From NCBI RefSeq assembly GCF_010389155.1, contig NC_057768.1, positions 41,891,633 through 41,955,632 on the forward strand: a stretch of DNA of 64,000 nucleotides, in the 5' to 3' direction. This stretch comes from Erigeron canadensis. Lineage: Eukaryota > Streptophyta > Magnoliopsida > Asterales > Asteraceae. Below are positions 55,743-64,000 of the stretch, one piece after another; positions within the stretch are counted from its first letter, which is position 1, and each line of letters begins with the position of its first letter. The notes beneath the pieces are model-generated. The model saw only the letters and a program-made list of their open reading frames with translations. It made no database searches and was not told the DNA's origin. Both the position numbers and the translations under genes were made by a program.

Positions 55743-58109
55743 ATGGGGTTTCTGCTCCTCTTGTGTTTCTGTTTCATCATTTCTTTCTCATCTGGAACGG
55801 ATACCATATCTGCAAACCAGCCTTTATCTGGTGACCACACAATAATATCCAATGGTGAAACCTTTGAACTGGGTTTCTTCAAACCAGGTAACTCTTCTAA
55901 TTATTACATAGGCATTTGGTATAAAAAGGTATCTATCAATCCCCGCACTATAGTTTGGGTAGCAAACAGAGAAACACCCATCTCTGATAGATATAATTCT
56001 GAGCTAAAAATTGTAGATGGTAACTTAGTGCTCTTAAACGAGTCCAAGATCCATATTTGGTCCACCAATGTCACCACCGCCATCAATATGAATTCTGCAA
56101 CTGCTGTTATCCGTAACGACGGTAACTTAGTTTTGACAGATGGGTCAAGTTCCGTGGACCCCGTTTGGCAAAGTTTTGACCACCCAGTTGATACATGGTT
56201 GCCTGGTAGTAAACTTGCTTATAATAATATAACAAAGAAAAGTCAGATTCTTACTTCGTGGAAAAGCGAAGCAAATCCTGCTGTAGGGCTCTTCTCTATG
56301 GAAGTTGTTCCATCTAGTAAAGAGTATATAAGCAAGTGGAATGGCTCCCAACAGTATTGGACAAGCGGTGCTTGGATTGGAGAAAGATTTAGCCAAATAC
56401 CTGAAATGAGGTTGAGTTTCCTTTATAATTACAGCTATCATGAGAATGAGAACGAGAGTTACTTTATTTATTCTATGTATAATTCTAGCATCATATCCAG
56501 ATTTGTAATGTCTGCTTCTGGTCAAGTTCAGATGCTAGCATGGAATGATGATATTAAACAGTGGTATTTGTTTTGGAATCAACCTAGAACGCAGTGTCAG
56601 GTTTATGCTTTATGTGGTGCTTTTGGTGTTTGCAATGAGAACACAATGCCATTCTGTAATTGCTTGACTGGCTTCACGCCTAGATCAGAAAGTGATTGGC
56701 ATCAGGGTGACTTTTCCGGTGGGTGTGTGAGAAAATCAGATCTGCAGTGTGGGAGAAACGAGGAAGTATTCGATTTTCTCAGGATTAAAGTCAACAGCCC
56801 CCCTTCAAATAGTTCGGTGGCAGTTGGGAGTGCTGGAGAATGCCGTACCGCCTGTTTGAACAGTTGCTCCTGTAATGGCTACTTTATTGCTAATAATGAG
56901 TGCTCAATATGGGACGGAGAACTTATGGATCATTCAGAAGACGATAACAGGGAAATAATCTACATCAAAGTTGCTTCTAAAGATCTCTTAGATCTTAAAA
57001 AGAATATCAGGTTGCCTGTGGGTGCTGTTGCTGGGTCCATTGCAGGTGTGGCTTTTGTCTTGGCTCTAATATCGTTTGTGATTATTAGAAGGAGGATACT
57101 GGCTGAAAAAACAACAATGGAGGGATCGTTGGTGGCGTTTGCATACAGAGATTTGAAAGTAGCTACAAAGAATTTCTCTGATAAACTGGGAGGAGGTGGC
57201 TTTGGATCAGTTTTCAAGGGAATACTGTGTGATTCATCCATTGTGGCAGTGAAAAGGCTCGAAGGCATCTGCCAAGGAGAGAAGCAATTCAGGACTGAAG
57301 TCAGCACAATTGGCACCGTCCAACACGTTGATCTTGTACGTCTTCGTGGGTTTTGTGCACAAGGTAACATTAAGCTACTGGTTTATGATTACATGCCAAA
57401 TGGCTCTCTTGATTCTCATCTATTCCATGATAAAGTAGTTTTAAGTTGGAAAACGAGGTATCAGATTGCCCTTGGAATTGCAAGAGGGTTGGTGTATCTG
57501 CATGAGAAGTGTAGAGACTGTATAATTCACTGCGATATAAAGCCAGAAAACATTCTTTTAGATGCCGATTTTATTCCCAAAATTGCAGATTTTGGTCTGG
57601 CGAAGCTTGTGGGACGAGATTTCAGCAGGGTCTTGACAAGTATAAGAGGAACCCGAGGGTATCTGGCACCCGAATGGTTATCAGGGGTGGCTGTCACAGC
57701 CAAAGCAGATGTCTTTAGCTACGGAATGATGCTTTTTGAATTCGTACATGGTAAGAGAAATGCAGAACAATTTGACAATGATTCAAGTACGACATTCTTC
57801 CCTAGTTTTGTTGCCAAATTACTTACGGAGGGAGGTGATATCCTTAGCCTACTAGACAGTAGATTAAACAGAGAAGCCAGTGTTGAGGAAGTCACAAAAA
57901 TATGCAAAGTTGCGTGTTGGTGTATCCAGGATGAGGAAAGCTGCAGGCCTAACATGGGTACGGTGGAACAGATTCTCGAAGGGGTTTTGGATGTGAGCAT
58001 ACCTCCAATCCCACAATTAGTCGAGTTATTTACAAACAACGCTGGACATGTTGTTTTCTACACCGAGTCATCATCGAATGGGAACGCACAGGCAGCGAGC
58101 AATTCCTAG
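55743..58109 (+). CDS. G-type lectin S-receptor-like Ser/Thr kinase, SD2 type (At2g19130-like)
   Basis: Intact single-exon gene of 788 residues for a plasma-membrane receptor kinase. Order: signal peptide (about 1-20); B-lectin ([46 protein letters not shown]); S-locus glycoprotein region; EGF-like cysteines (CQVYALCGAFGVC, FCNCLTGF); PAN (CRTACLNSCSCNGY, about 360-420); one membrane helix (about 420-446); kinase from about 475 with [39 protein letters not shown] and RGTRGYLAPEWLSG. Cys in place of Arg in HCD makes it non-RD, a class often tied to immune signalling. The ATG at 55743 is the first in frame and begins the signal peptide. Its ectodomain is strikingly similar in nucleotides to exon 1 of the gene at 10950, and a decayed relative lies 4.2 kb downstream. 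Ligand unknown. Confidence 0.95.
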   Translation: MGFLLLLCFCFIISFSSGTDTISANQPLSGDHTIISNGETFELGFFKPGNSSNYYIGIWYKKVSINPRTIVWVANRETPISDRYNSELKIVDGNLVLLNESKIHIWSTNVTTAINMNSATAVIRNDGNLVLTDGSSSVDPVWQSFDHPVDTWLPGSKLAYNNITKKSQILTSWKSEANPAVGLFSMEVVPSSKEYISKWNGSQQYWTSGAWIGERFSQIPEMRLSFLYNYSYHENENESYFIYSMYNSSIISRFVMSASGQVQMLAWNDDIKQWYLFWNQPRTQCQVYALCGAFGVCNENTMPFCNCLTGFTPRSESDWHQGDFSGGCVRKSDLQCGRNEEVFDFLRIKVNSPPSNSSVAVGSAGECRTACLNSCSCNGYFIANNECSIWDGELMDHSEDDNREIIYIKVASKDLLDLKKNIRLPVGAVAGSIAGVAFVLALISFVIIRRRILAEKTTMEGSLVAFAYRDLKVATKNFSDKLGGGGFGSVFKGILCDSSIVAVKRLEGICQGEKQFRTEVSTIGTVQHVDLVRLRGFCAQGNIKLLVYDYMPNGSLDSHLFHDKVVLSWKTRYQIALGIARGLVYLHEKCRDCIIHCDIKPENILLDADFIPKIADFGLAKLVGRDFSRVLTSIRGTRGYLAPEWLSGVAVTAKADVFSYGMMLFEFVHGKRNAEQFDNDSSTTFFPSFVAKLLTEGGDILSLLDSRLNREASVEEVTKICKVACWCIQDEESCRPNMGTVEQILEGVLDVSIPPIPQLVELFTNNAGHVVFYTESSSNGNAQAASNS

Positions 58110-60508
58110 CATGCATCTTGTATGTTCCTTGTTATAATCACGTCTTACAATGCATCATTGACGGTTTAAATCAGCGTACTTAACTTTTGTTTGCTATTGA
58201 GAAAATATACTGTAGTAAATCTTTTATTTTATTTTTGGCATTTGTAAAATGTTGTACTAAAATTATTTTTATGTTGTTTTTTTATATTTAGTATTGTAAC
58301 CCTTTATTCAAGGTGCATCTTTCGACTTTTGTCATTTCTGATAGATAGCATGAATAACTTCTTGTGGGTGGGTACGTGTGTGTATGGTGTTCTTAGAGCC
58401 TTGCAAAAAGCTCTCTTTGGAAATCTATAAATTAAGTTGTCCTGAGTGACCTAAAAACCAAAAACTCACTTCTATCAGTTGATGGTTTCAATAATATCCG
58501 TTGAGTCATTTCTGATAGATAGCATGAATAAAATATTGTTGCTAAAAAAAGGGTGAGGATTCCCTCAAAACTTGAGTCCAAGTTGGGGAGATCTTGAGCG
58601 TTAAATGACCAATATTCAAAGATTATGTCTTAATCTTGACCTTGATTTTCATTTAAGGGTCAAGATTATCTTAATATGACTAGTCATGTTAAGATTAACT
58701 TGAAGGAATCCCCTCCTAAAAAAAAATAGGGTGGAAAATTATGAAACCAACAGAATAATTTAAAAAAATGAAAATGAGCTAGCAAATAAGAGCAAATAGA
58801 AACCTAAATTGTTTAATGAGCAATGAATTTTGATACCCACCGGGTACCACCATAATGAGTTTATAATATGACTGTTACATGAAAATGTAACTTCGACTTG
58901 TTTAGTTGTTTTTCTCCTCTTCCGTTTTGTTACTATTTGAAATAAGTAATCAGGCATACACTTTGTTTATTTTGAGTTATTACATTTTAGCTTTATAATT
59001 TATTTATATATAATTTTTTTAAAAAATTTAAATTATATCATTGTGCATGATTTATCTTTATCTATATTTCAACATTTAGCTATCGTTAGTTATTTCATTT
59101 TAGCTTTATAACTAATTATATATACTTTATTATTGTATATAATCTTTTAGGAAATTTAAATTATAATTATTGTATATAAATTATTTATGGGGAAAGTTTA
59201 GGTAAAACATGCAGTTTTTATCTTATGTAAAACATGTATTTCAGGGAGGGATTATGTAAAATTCAGGGAGAGATATGTATGTTTATCAAATTCAAATGTT
59301 TAATTTATAACTTTTTTTAACATAATAGTACCTAGATAGGTAAAGTCATGCAGTACGGATCATGATCCTTTTATTTTTAGCTATATTTTGACATAAAAAT
59401 AAATCATATATGAATGTGTGTATTAAAATTATATATATAATAAGTTATAAAAAAATATAACATAAATTTTAGATAACTAATTAAGAGGTTACAACATTTG
59501 GATTAATATGAATTAATAATTATATCATTATTTTATTATATTACTTTTATATAATTCAAAGCTTTGATGAAATACAAATACCACAACAAAAAACTACAAA
59601 AAGTTTGTTTAAATATATTGTTAAGAAAACAAATACAACAACAAGTCTTGACTTGATATTGATTATAAGAGGAGCCAGTTAAACACTTTCGTCAATATTC
59701 CTGTATTGTACTTTGTTACTTTGATTTTCATTACATTATTTACATTTGAATTTACTAGTTTGGCTTTTATAATTTTAATTGCATTCTACATATTTAAATT
59801 TACTGGTTTCTTCTTTTACATCTTCTCTTGAATTACATTATTTAATATGTCATAAACTGATAAAGAATCCATGTATTTGATACAGGTCTAAAAACTATAA
59901 GTTATTAAAATATAACATAAATTTTAGATAACTAATTAATATATTAAGTTAAAGTATAAATAGATGTCAAAAGTAATATACTCGTACGAGTGTTGGTGTC
60001 GGCCCGTTGCGGCGGTTAAACGGTGGTGATAATATAAAACAGTGGGGGAGGAATCAATATGCGTGTGTGTAAATAGGAAGGAGAGAGTGACTGTGTGTTA
60101 GATCTTGGTAGGGTGTTTGTCTGATTGTGTTTAGAGATATAGAATTAGAGGTAATGTGTAAATTATGGACAATATGTGGATATTAAAAAGATTTTTTAAT
60201 TTCTTAAAATACATGGTCTAATATGTTTTATAAGGGATTATAGATTTATGATGCAAGTAAGTGGTTTATGGGGGGATTGTTTTGGGCTATTGGAGCGACA
60301 TGGTCGTTGCTTTCTAGGAGTGTGTTATAGAATAAAGCGGTAGTCATAGAAAGGGCTTCTATTTTTAATTTTTTCTTATACAATATATATTTTTATACCC
60401 AGTATTATAATAATTTATACATAATACCTGATAATACGTCGATTAATACCTACGGTTTGGGGAGTATGTAATCTGATATCATTATATAAATAAAGTTCCA
60501 TGCTACCT
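58110..60508. other. AT-rich spacer
   Basis: No gene. A 26-bp direct repeat containing TCATTTCTGATAGATAGCAT occurs at about 58331 and 58506. A GC-richer patch at 59990-60010 (GGCCCGTTGCGGCGG) resembles the complement of a decayed Helitron 3' hairpin. Confidence 0.45.
58553..58717. mobile_element. Small MITE-like inverted repeat
   Basis: GAGGATTCCCTCAAAACTTG at the left and the complement of CTTGAAGGAATCCCCTC at the right form imperfect inverted ends about 165 bp apart. No target duplication was fixed. Confidence 0.45.
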
Positions 60509-61404
60509 AGCATGGGGGAGTGTGAGAAAGTTTAGGATATTTGGGTAGCGATTCCCTGCTAGTAACCGTATTATGTATACGGTTTTACGTCATCCAATCT
60601 TGTGAGGGTAGTGATTGTGTTAACTATGATTTGAGGGATGATAGTTCAAATATTCTCTCTGATAGAGTTTTCTTCTTCTTTTTCTCTTGGAGTTCTCTCG
60701 TGGAGTTCTCTCTTGCTTTTATTCACTTGTTTGAATGAATTCTTTCATTCTCGTTTGTCACTATTTATAGTGAATGTTCAGAATCTTTTGAAAAGATTTT
60801 ATTCCTTTTGGATAGATTTTATTCCTTTAGAAAGATTTTATTCTTTTTGGATAGATTTTATTCTGTTACAAAGATTTTATTTCTTTTGGATAGATATTAT
60901 TCCTTTAGAAATATTTTATTCTTTTGGGATGGATATTTTTCCTTTTGGATATATATTATTATTTTTGATATCGTATTATACTATTTTATCGTATGTACAC
61001 TATTAAGCCCCCAATTCATATGTATAAAAAATACATAGTTTTGAGACATGTGAATTTAATATTTTCGTGGTTATACATCCTTCGTGTATGATAGTTCATC
61101 TTTATACACTATCTGTGTCTAACTTAATTTTTTGCGTTTATACATCCTTGGACTATTGTCCCTCAAATCATTGTGGATATTCACTATAAATAGTGACAGA
61201 CAAGAATGAAAGAATTTATTAAAACAAGAGAGCAAGAAAACTCAATCAGAGAAAACACTTGGACTATTGTCCCTCAAATCACTGTTAACACAATCACTAT
61301 CATCATAGGATTGGATGGCGTAAAACCGTATTCATAATACGAGTTAACAGCAGGGAATCGCCACCCAAATATCCTAATCTTCTTCACACCTTCCCATGCT
61401 AGGT
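60509..61404. repeat. Large imperfect palindrome (inverted LTR-like arms)
   Basis: Left arm about 60509-60785 and right arm about 61173-61404 are reverse complements over most of their length. Shared blocks include GATATTTGGGT, CGATTCCCTGCT, TGTTAAC, GATTTGAGGGA and the TATA-containing CACTATTTATAGTGAAT. The loop (60786-61172) contains a minisatellite. The arms look like LTR ends in opposite orientation, but no coding sequence or target duplication supports a complete element; a foldback transposon is the other reading. Confidence 0.75.
60788..60966. repeat. Minisatellite, ~39-bp dimeric unit
   Basis: Alternating subunits AGATTTTATTCCTTTTGGAT (20 bp) and AGATTTTATTCCTTTAGAA (19 bp) repeat about four times with substitutions that increase rightward. 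Because 39 is a multiple of three, a frame stays open and would encode repeated FYSFWIDFIPLER; this is almost certainly not a protein. Confidence 0.85.
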
Positions 61405-61850
61405 GGGATTGATGTCTCCACGGTAAGATGTTCCATTTGTATGGATGGTATCGATATTATTCCACACTTGTTTGTTTCCTGCAAATTTATTAAAGAAATA
61501 TGGAATAGGTTGAAATTTTGATTACAGATTGATTTAACACTGGTTTCTCCGGTTGAGATGATGGAATAGCTGTGTTCTTTGAAGTGATGGCTAAGTATAA
61601 AAAGATGATACAGGTGATTTTCTTCATTTGGTAGTTGTGTTATGGAAACATTAGAACAATATAGTGTTTGAAGGGGAAGACGGCGAGCGAGGAAGTTTAT
61701 ATTTTTTGGATTTTTTATGGTTGTCATCTTACTGTAAAAAGATTAAGTTGTCGTGAATATTATGACGCAGTACTCTTATATACTTGATGTAACCACTTTT
61801 CTCGGCATGTTGCCGAAATGTAAATGGTTGTTAAAAAAGGATCATAATTA
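61405..61850 (+). pseudogene. LINE 3' remnant
   Basis: Read on the plus strand, the frame contains VRCSICMDGID...HLFVSCKFIKEIWNRL, the zinc-binding RVT motif of plant L1 proteins, followed after stops by further frame-shifted C-terminal sequence. It abuts the right arm of the palindrome, so the palindrome may have inserted into or recombined with this element. Confidence 0.65.
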
Positions 61851-62102
61851 AAACATGGATAATGATTAATAGGTTTAATTGGCATGCCTAAAGATAGGTC
61901 TAATAACAAGATGATGACACATTGCATGATGAATGGTAATGATTTTGAGAAATAAAACTCATGATACATATATCAAACATCTAAAACATTAGACATAACT
62001 TTAGATCTATGTTTTAGATCTATTAATCATTTTCCTTAAAACATAGCAAAATTAAGAAGCTGTCAAAGTGTCAATAAGGTAAAATGGTAAATGTCATATT
62101 AG
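61851..62102. other. Short spacer
   Basis: Nothing recognisable. Confidence 0.5.
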
Positions 62103-62289
62103 TAGGGCTCTAAACGAACTGAACAATTTACGAATAGTTCATGAACCGTTCGGCGGGAAATTGGTTCGTGTTCGTTTGTTTAGTTAAATAAACAAAGCTC
62201 TCGTTCGTTCATTTACGTTCATGACCGTCCGATAATCTGTTCGTGAATGTTCGTTCGTTATGTTCATGAACCGATAATCTATAATCGAT
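62103..62289. mobile_element. hAT-like MITE remnant at the 5' break of the kinase pseudogene
   Basis: The left end TAGGGCTCTAAACGAAC resembles the hAT end at 45089. The body consists of TTCGTTCGTT / GTTCATGAAC words. No right inverted end is seen; instead the sequence runs directly into kinase-gene homology at about 62290, so the element and the missing 5' half of the gene were probably lost or joined by deletion. Confidence 0.5.
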
Positions 62290-63440
62290 GTTTGCTTTGG
62301 GAAGGGGATCTCTTGAACCTCGTTGAAGACGACGCTAATGGAAAAACAATTTACTTCAAAGTTGCTGCTAAAGATCTTCCAAGCTACAGAAAAAAAAATG
62401 GGTCCTTGTGGGTATTGTTGTTGGGCCCCTTGCAGGTGTGGCTACTGTCTTGGCTTTAGTTTTGCTTATAGTCTATAGAAAAAAGAGGACGCTGGTTGAA
62501 AAAACAACCATGGAGGGATCATTGGTGGCTTTTGTGTATAGGGATTTACAAATAGCCACCAAAAACTTCTCCAACAAAATAGGAAGTGGTGGTTTTGGTT
62601 CGGTTTTTAAGGGGGTACTACGTGATTCATCAATGGTGGCAGTGAAAAGGCTCGAAAGCATTAGCCAAGGAGAGAAGCACAATTGGGACAATCCAACACG
62701 TTAATCTTGTACACCTTTGTGGGTTCTGTGCAGAAGGTAACAAGAAGCTGTTGGTGTATGATTTCATTCCAAATGGCTCCCTGAATTCCCATCTTTTCCA
62801 TGAAAAACAAGAAAACGTCTTAAGCTGGAAAATGTGGTATCAGATCGCATATTGAATTGCAAGAGGCTTGGTGTATCTTCACGAGAAGTGCAGAGAATGT
62901 ATAATTCACTTTGACATAAAGCCGGAAAACATTCTGTTAGATGCTGAATTCCACCCAACAATCGCAGATTTTGGTCTGGCAAAGCTTATGGGTTGAGATT
63001 TTAGCAGGGTTTTGACAACTATGAGAGGGACACCAGGGAATCTAGCTCCTGAATGGTTATTGGGGGGAACTGTCACAGCCAAAGCAGATGTTTTTAGCTA
63101 CGGGATGATGCTTTTTGAAATAGTACAAGGTAAGAGAAATGTAGAGCAATCTCAAAATTCGAGTTTCACGTTCTTTCCTAGTTTGGCTTCCAATGTTGTT
63201 ATGGCTGGAGGTGATATCCTAATTAGCCTACTCGATAGTAGATTAAACACGGAAGCAAATGTTGCAGAAGTTGCAAAAATACTCAAAGTTGCATATTGGT
63301 GTATTCAAGATGAGGAAGATAATCGGGGTTCCATGAGTCTGGTGAAACAAGTTCTTGAAGGGGTTTCAGATGTGAAAATGCCCCCAATCCCTCAATCTGT
63401 CAAGTTGAACCCGGAGCGCACACCTAGTTTTCTGCTATGA
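62290..63440 (+). pseudogene. SD2-type G-type lectin receptor kinase, 5'-truncated and frame-broken
   Basis: Homologous to the gene at 55743 from the end of its PAN domain to near its C-terminus. Remaining order: CLLWEGDLLNLVEDD, a frame shift before the membrane helix, GSGGFGSVFKG and VAVKRLE. Next is a 20-bp deletion between two AGCA copies (after QGEK), which shifts the frame. The rest is HVNLVHLCGFCAEG, a stop in place of a glycine in IARGL's lead-in, HFDIKPEN (Phe for the catalytic-loop Cys), DFGLAKL, a TGA in place of the following Arg, RGTPGNLAPEW and an intact C-lobe to 63440. The ectodomain is absent. At least two stops and two shifts make it non-functional as a kinase. Confidence 0.92.
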
Positions 63441-64000
63441 GTCATTCAATACTTGGAGTCATACTATAAGGGTAGTTTTTATGTTAAAGTCGTATCATAG
63501 TATACGCTACAAAAACAAACTGTTCTGGAGAAATAATAATTAAGTTATAAGGTTGATGTTTTTGTGGCATTTACATTTACAACTTAATTTGTCTAAAACT
63601 GCTTATTCATGAGCATTGGTGTTAGTTTGTTTTGTAATCCTAATTTTAATTGGTCATTTAATAAATCATGCTCATAAGTGTGTTTATTAATAAGATGTAC
63701 ATAATTAAGAAAACTGCTGATGATGTGACTTATCAAGTAAAATTATTTTACTCCTCGTAAATTATACTAGTTAGATCTATCAAGTTGAAAAATAGTTTTA
63801 GAGGATAACTATATTTTTTTTTGTTTTGTTTTTCTTTTGCAGGGGAAGCGAATCAAGACACACAGCAATCTTAAATTCCTTCCTACGCGTAAAGCATTAT
63901 GTGCGAAAAATAAAATTAAAAATAGATATAATTATAGTAATGATATTGAGTTTTCAATAATCCTTGTCAAGATTTTGACTAATAGTCTAATAGTAAGACT
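63441..64000. other. Spacer after the kinase pseudogene
   Basis: No gene. At 63841 a pyrimidine-rich tract ending TTTTGCAG precedes a short open segment (GEANQDTQQS, stop) that vaguely recalls the C-terminal tail of the gene at 55743; it may be a displaced tail or a chance splice acceptor. Confidence 0.35.

Noticed and set aside
60638..61038. Proteins with repeated FYSFWIDFIPLER
   Set aside because: The frame stays open only because the minisatellite period is a multiple of three; composition and context are those of a DNA repeat.
1..64000. CRISPR arrays, bacterial operons, rRNA or tRNA genes
   Set aside because: None seen. The only tRNA-like promoter motifs belong to SINEs, and the repeats are transposons, microsatellites and short duplications of a plant genome.

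Overview
This window reads as nuclear DNA of a eudicot plant. The genes have GT-AG introns, the spacers are AT-rich, and plant mobile elements are dense (Helitrons, hAT, PIF/Harbinger, MULE, Ty3 and other LTRs, LINE tails, an Au-like SINE). The flavour of the Helitrons and of the Harbinger ORF1 suggests Asteraceae; that family-level guess is inference, not proof.

Six gene loci are supported, four of them non-kinase or single-copy genes. (1) 10950-24430 (+) is a seven-exon G-type lectin receptor-like kinase. Its ectodomain matches the SD2 (At2g19130-like) type, while its kinase matches the seven-exon SD1 (At4g03230-like) type. (2) 30558-31921 (+) is a two-exon B-box protein of the BBX28/29 kind. 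(3) 37488-41313 (-) is mitochondrial frataxin in five exons. (4) 50038-52508 (+) is a four-exon LRR protein of the plant family usually labelled outer arm dynein light chain 1. (5) 53214-55129 (+) is a four-exon SNM1/Apollo-type metallo-beta-lactamase DNA repair nuclease. (6) 55743-58109 (+) is an intact single-exon SD2 G-type lectin receptor kinase. A decayed SD2 kinase pseudogene lies at 62290-63440 (+), and a fossil SD1-type kinase exon lies at 8861-9144 (-). Receptor-kinase material therefore flanks the block of unrelated genes on both sides.

Layout: 1-10.3 kb is a transposon field (LTR fragment, Helitrons, SINE, kinase fossil, hAT). From 10.9 to 24.4 kb lies the chimeric kinase, whose intron 2 is 9.4 kb long. 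That intron holds a MULE with ~135-bp terminal inverted repeats. The MULE was invaded by a Harbinger element (itself split by a 2.3-kb solo LTR) and by a hAT element (itself split by a 1.5-kb solo LTR). Target-site duplications can be read for four of these insertions. From 24.5 to 30.5 kb is spacer with Helitrons and MITEs; 30.5-41.3 kb holds BBX and frataxin; 41.4-50 kb is repeat-rich spacer; 50-58.1 kb is a compact run of three genes on one strand; 58.1-64 kb is AT-rich with a palindromic repeat, LINE remains and the kinase pseudogene.

The candidate most worth following is the receptor kinase at 10950-24430. Its spliced frame is open throughout (838 codons plus stop) despite the nested insertions, and it joins a lectin ectodomain of one subfamily to an RD kinase of another. 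No new multi-gene system is evident.
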